From Pseudoxanthomonas yeongjuensis (GTDB lineage: Bacteria; Pseudomonadota; Gammaproteobacteria; Xanthomonadales; Xanthomonadaceae), in NCBI RefSeq assembly GCF_010093345.1, contig NZ_PDWT01000001.1, forward strand, positions 1 through 64,000: a DNA stretch of 64,000 bases, read 5' to 3'. Below, in pieces: positions 63,683-64,000 of this stretch. The notes beneath the pieces were generated by a model that saw nothing but the letters and a program-made list of their open reading frames with translations, was not told the origin of the DNA and did no database searches. The translations under genes and the position numbers were made by a program. The first letter of the stretch is position 1. Each line of letters opens with the position of its first letter.

Positions 63683-64000
63683 ATGACCCGCAAGACCCTG
63701 CTTATGCTCGCCGTACTCACCGCGCTGTCCGCCGGCACCGCCTTCGCCGCGACCGCGCCCGCAAGCGATTCCCCGCACGCGCCGCGCGCCAGGCTCGACG
63801 CCAATGGCGATGGCGTCATCGACCGCAGCGAAGCGGCCCAGCATCCGCGCCTGGCCGGAAAATTCGATGAACTGGACAAGAACAAGGACGGCAAGCTGGC
63901 GAAAGAGGAAATGCCGCGCCGCCACGGTCGCGGCTTCGGCAAGAACGGCCATGGCCAGCATGGAATGATGACCAGGTTGGACACCGACAAGGACGGTCGT
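63683..64000 (+). CDS. EF-hand calcium-binding protein, 3' truncated by window
   Basis: The open frame runs off the right edge after 106 residues. A Sec signal peptide (MLAVLTALSAGTAFAATAP) is followed by EF-hand loops LDANGDGVIDRSE, LDKNKDGKLAKEE and the start of LDTDKDGR. The spacing of Asp, Asn and Glu suits calcium binding. A His- and Gly-rich stretch lies between. The protein should be periplasmic or secreted. GGAGATCC lies near the start as a Shine-Dalgarno. Confidence 0.88.
   Translation, partial: MTRKTLLMLAVLTALSAGTAFAATAPASDSPHAPRARLDANGDGVIDRSEAAQHPRLAGKFDELDKNKDGKLAKEEMPRRHGRGFGKNGHGQHGMMTRLDTDKDGR

Overview
The window is a chromosome segment of a high-GC Gammaproteobacterium, most likely family Xanthomonadaceae/Lysobacteraceae (Lysobacter, Luteimonas, Pseudoxanthomonas or a relative). 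The evidence is the lexA2-imuA-imuB-dnaE2 mutagenesis cassette, a long TonB-dependent receptor beside glycoside hydrolases, an M2 (ACE-like) peptidase lipoprotein, a minCDE cluster behind a GNAT gene, and many intergenic inverted repeats with GTAG/CTAC ends (SMAG-like REP elements). No rRNA, tRNA, CRISPR array, insertion sequence or prophage was seen. All assignments come from reading the sequence and recalling families; no database search was possible.

Layout. 1-3.4 kb: a two-gene operon of unknown function, cut by the left edge; the second protein carries a His-Gly...Cys pattern like clan CD (caspase-like) cysteine peptidases. 3.4-12 kb: a CDF metal transporter, then the SOS-type operon lexA2-imuA-imuB-dnaE2 with an alkB-like dioxygenase translationally coupled at its end. 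12-16.4 kb: VOC protein, MgtC-like membrane protein, a coupled class IV aminotransferase/sulfotransferase pair, and a DUF4142 lipoprotein. 16.4-24 kb: a carbohydrate locus with two different GH30 hydrolases around a TonB-dependent receptor whose promoter overlaps a LacI-type palindrome; a diguanylate cyclase lies inside it. 24-35 kb: a stress and DNA-repair stretch with a RibD-like reductase, a sensor kinase, Ku and LigD for end joining, a thioredoxin-reductase-like flavoprotein, a large-subunit catalase and a hemerythrin-domain protein, plus two decayed genes. 35-38.4 kb: gcvP behind a single-aptamer glycine riboswitch. 38.4-46.6 kb: repeat-rich spacer, VOC protein plus Bcr/CflA-type exporter, secreted serine protease, M2 peptidase, YrbL-like kinase and an HExxH protein. 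46.7-49.3 kb: GNAT-minC-minD-minE. 49.5-54 kb: DesK/NarL-type two-component pair, SRPBCC protein, DUF423 protein and an AlkA-like glycosylase. 54-59.2 kb: a leftward set led by an SPFH/Band-7 protein, a ribbon-helix-helix protein, a DUF4177 protein and an alpha/beta hydrolase. 59.3-64 kb: purT, an endonuclease/phosphatase-family lipoprotein, bpt, a PAP2-like membrane protein and the start of an EF-hand protein.

Themes. DNA damage handling is prominent: translesion mutasome, AlkB-like and AlkA-like alkylation repair, and Ku/LigD. Oxidative defence sits next to end joining. Repeats are unusually invasive here: one lies in frame in minC, another in gcvP, and REP ends supply stop codons for three genes. 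The strongest candidates for undescribed biology are the caspase-like pair at the left edge and the SPFH/RHH operon with a matching palindromic promoter.
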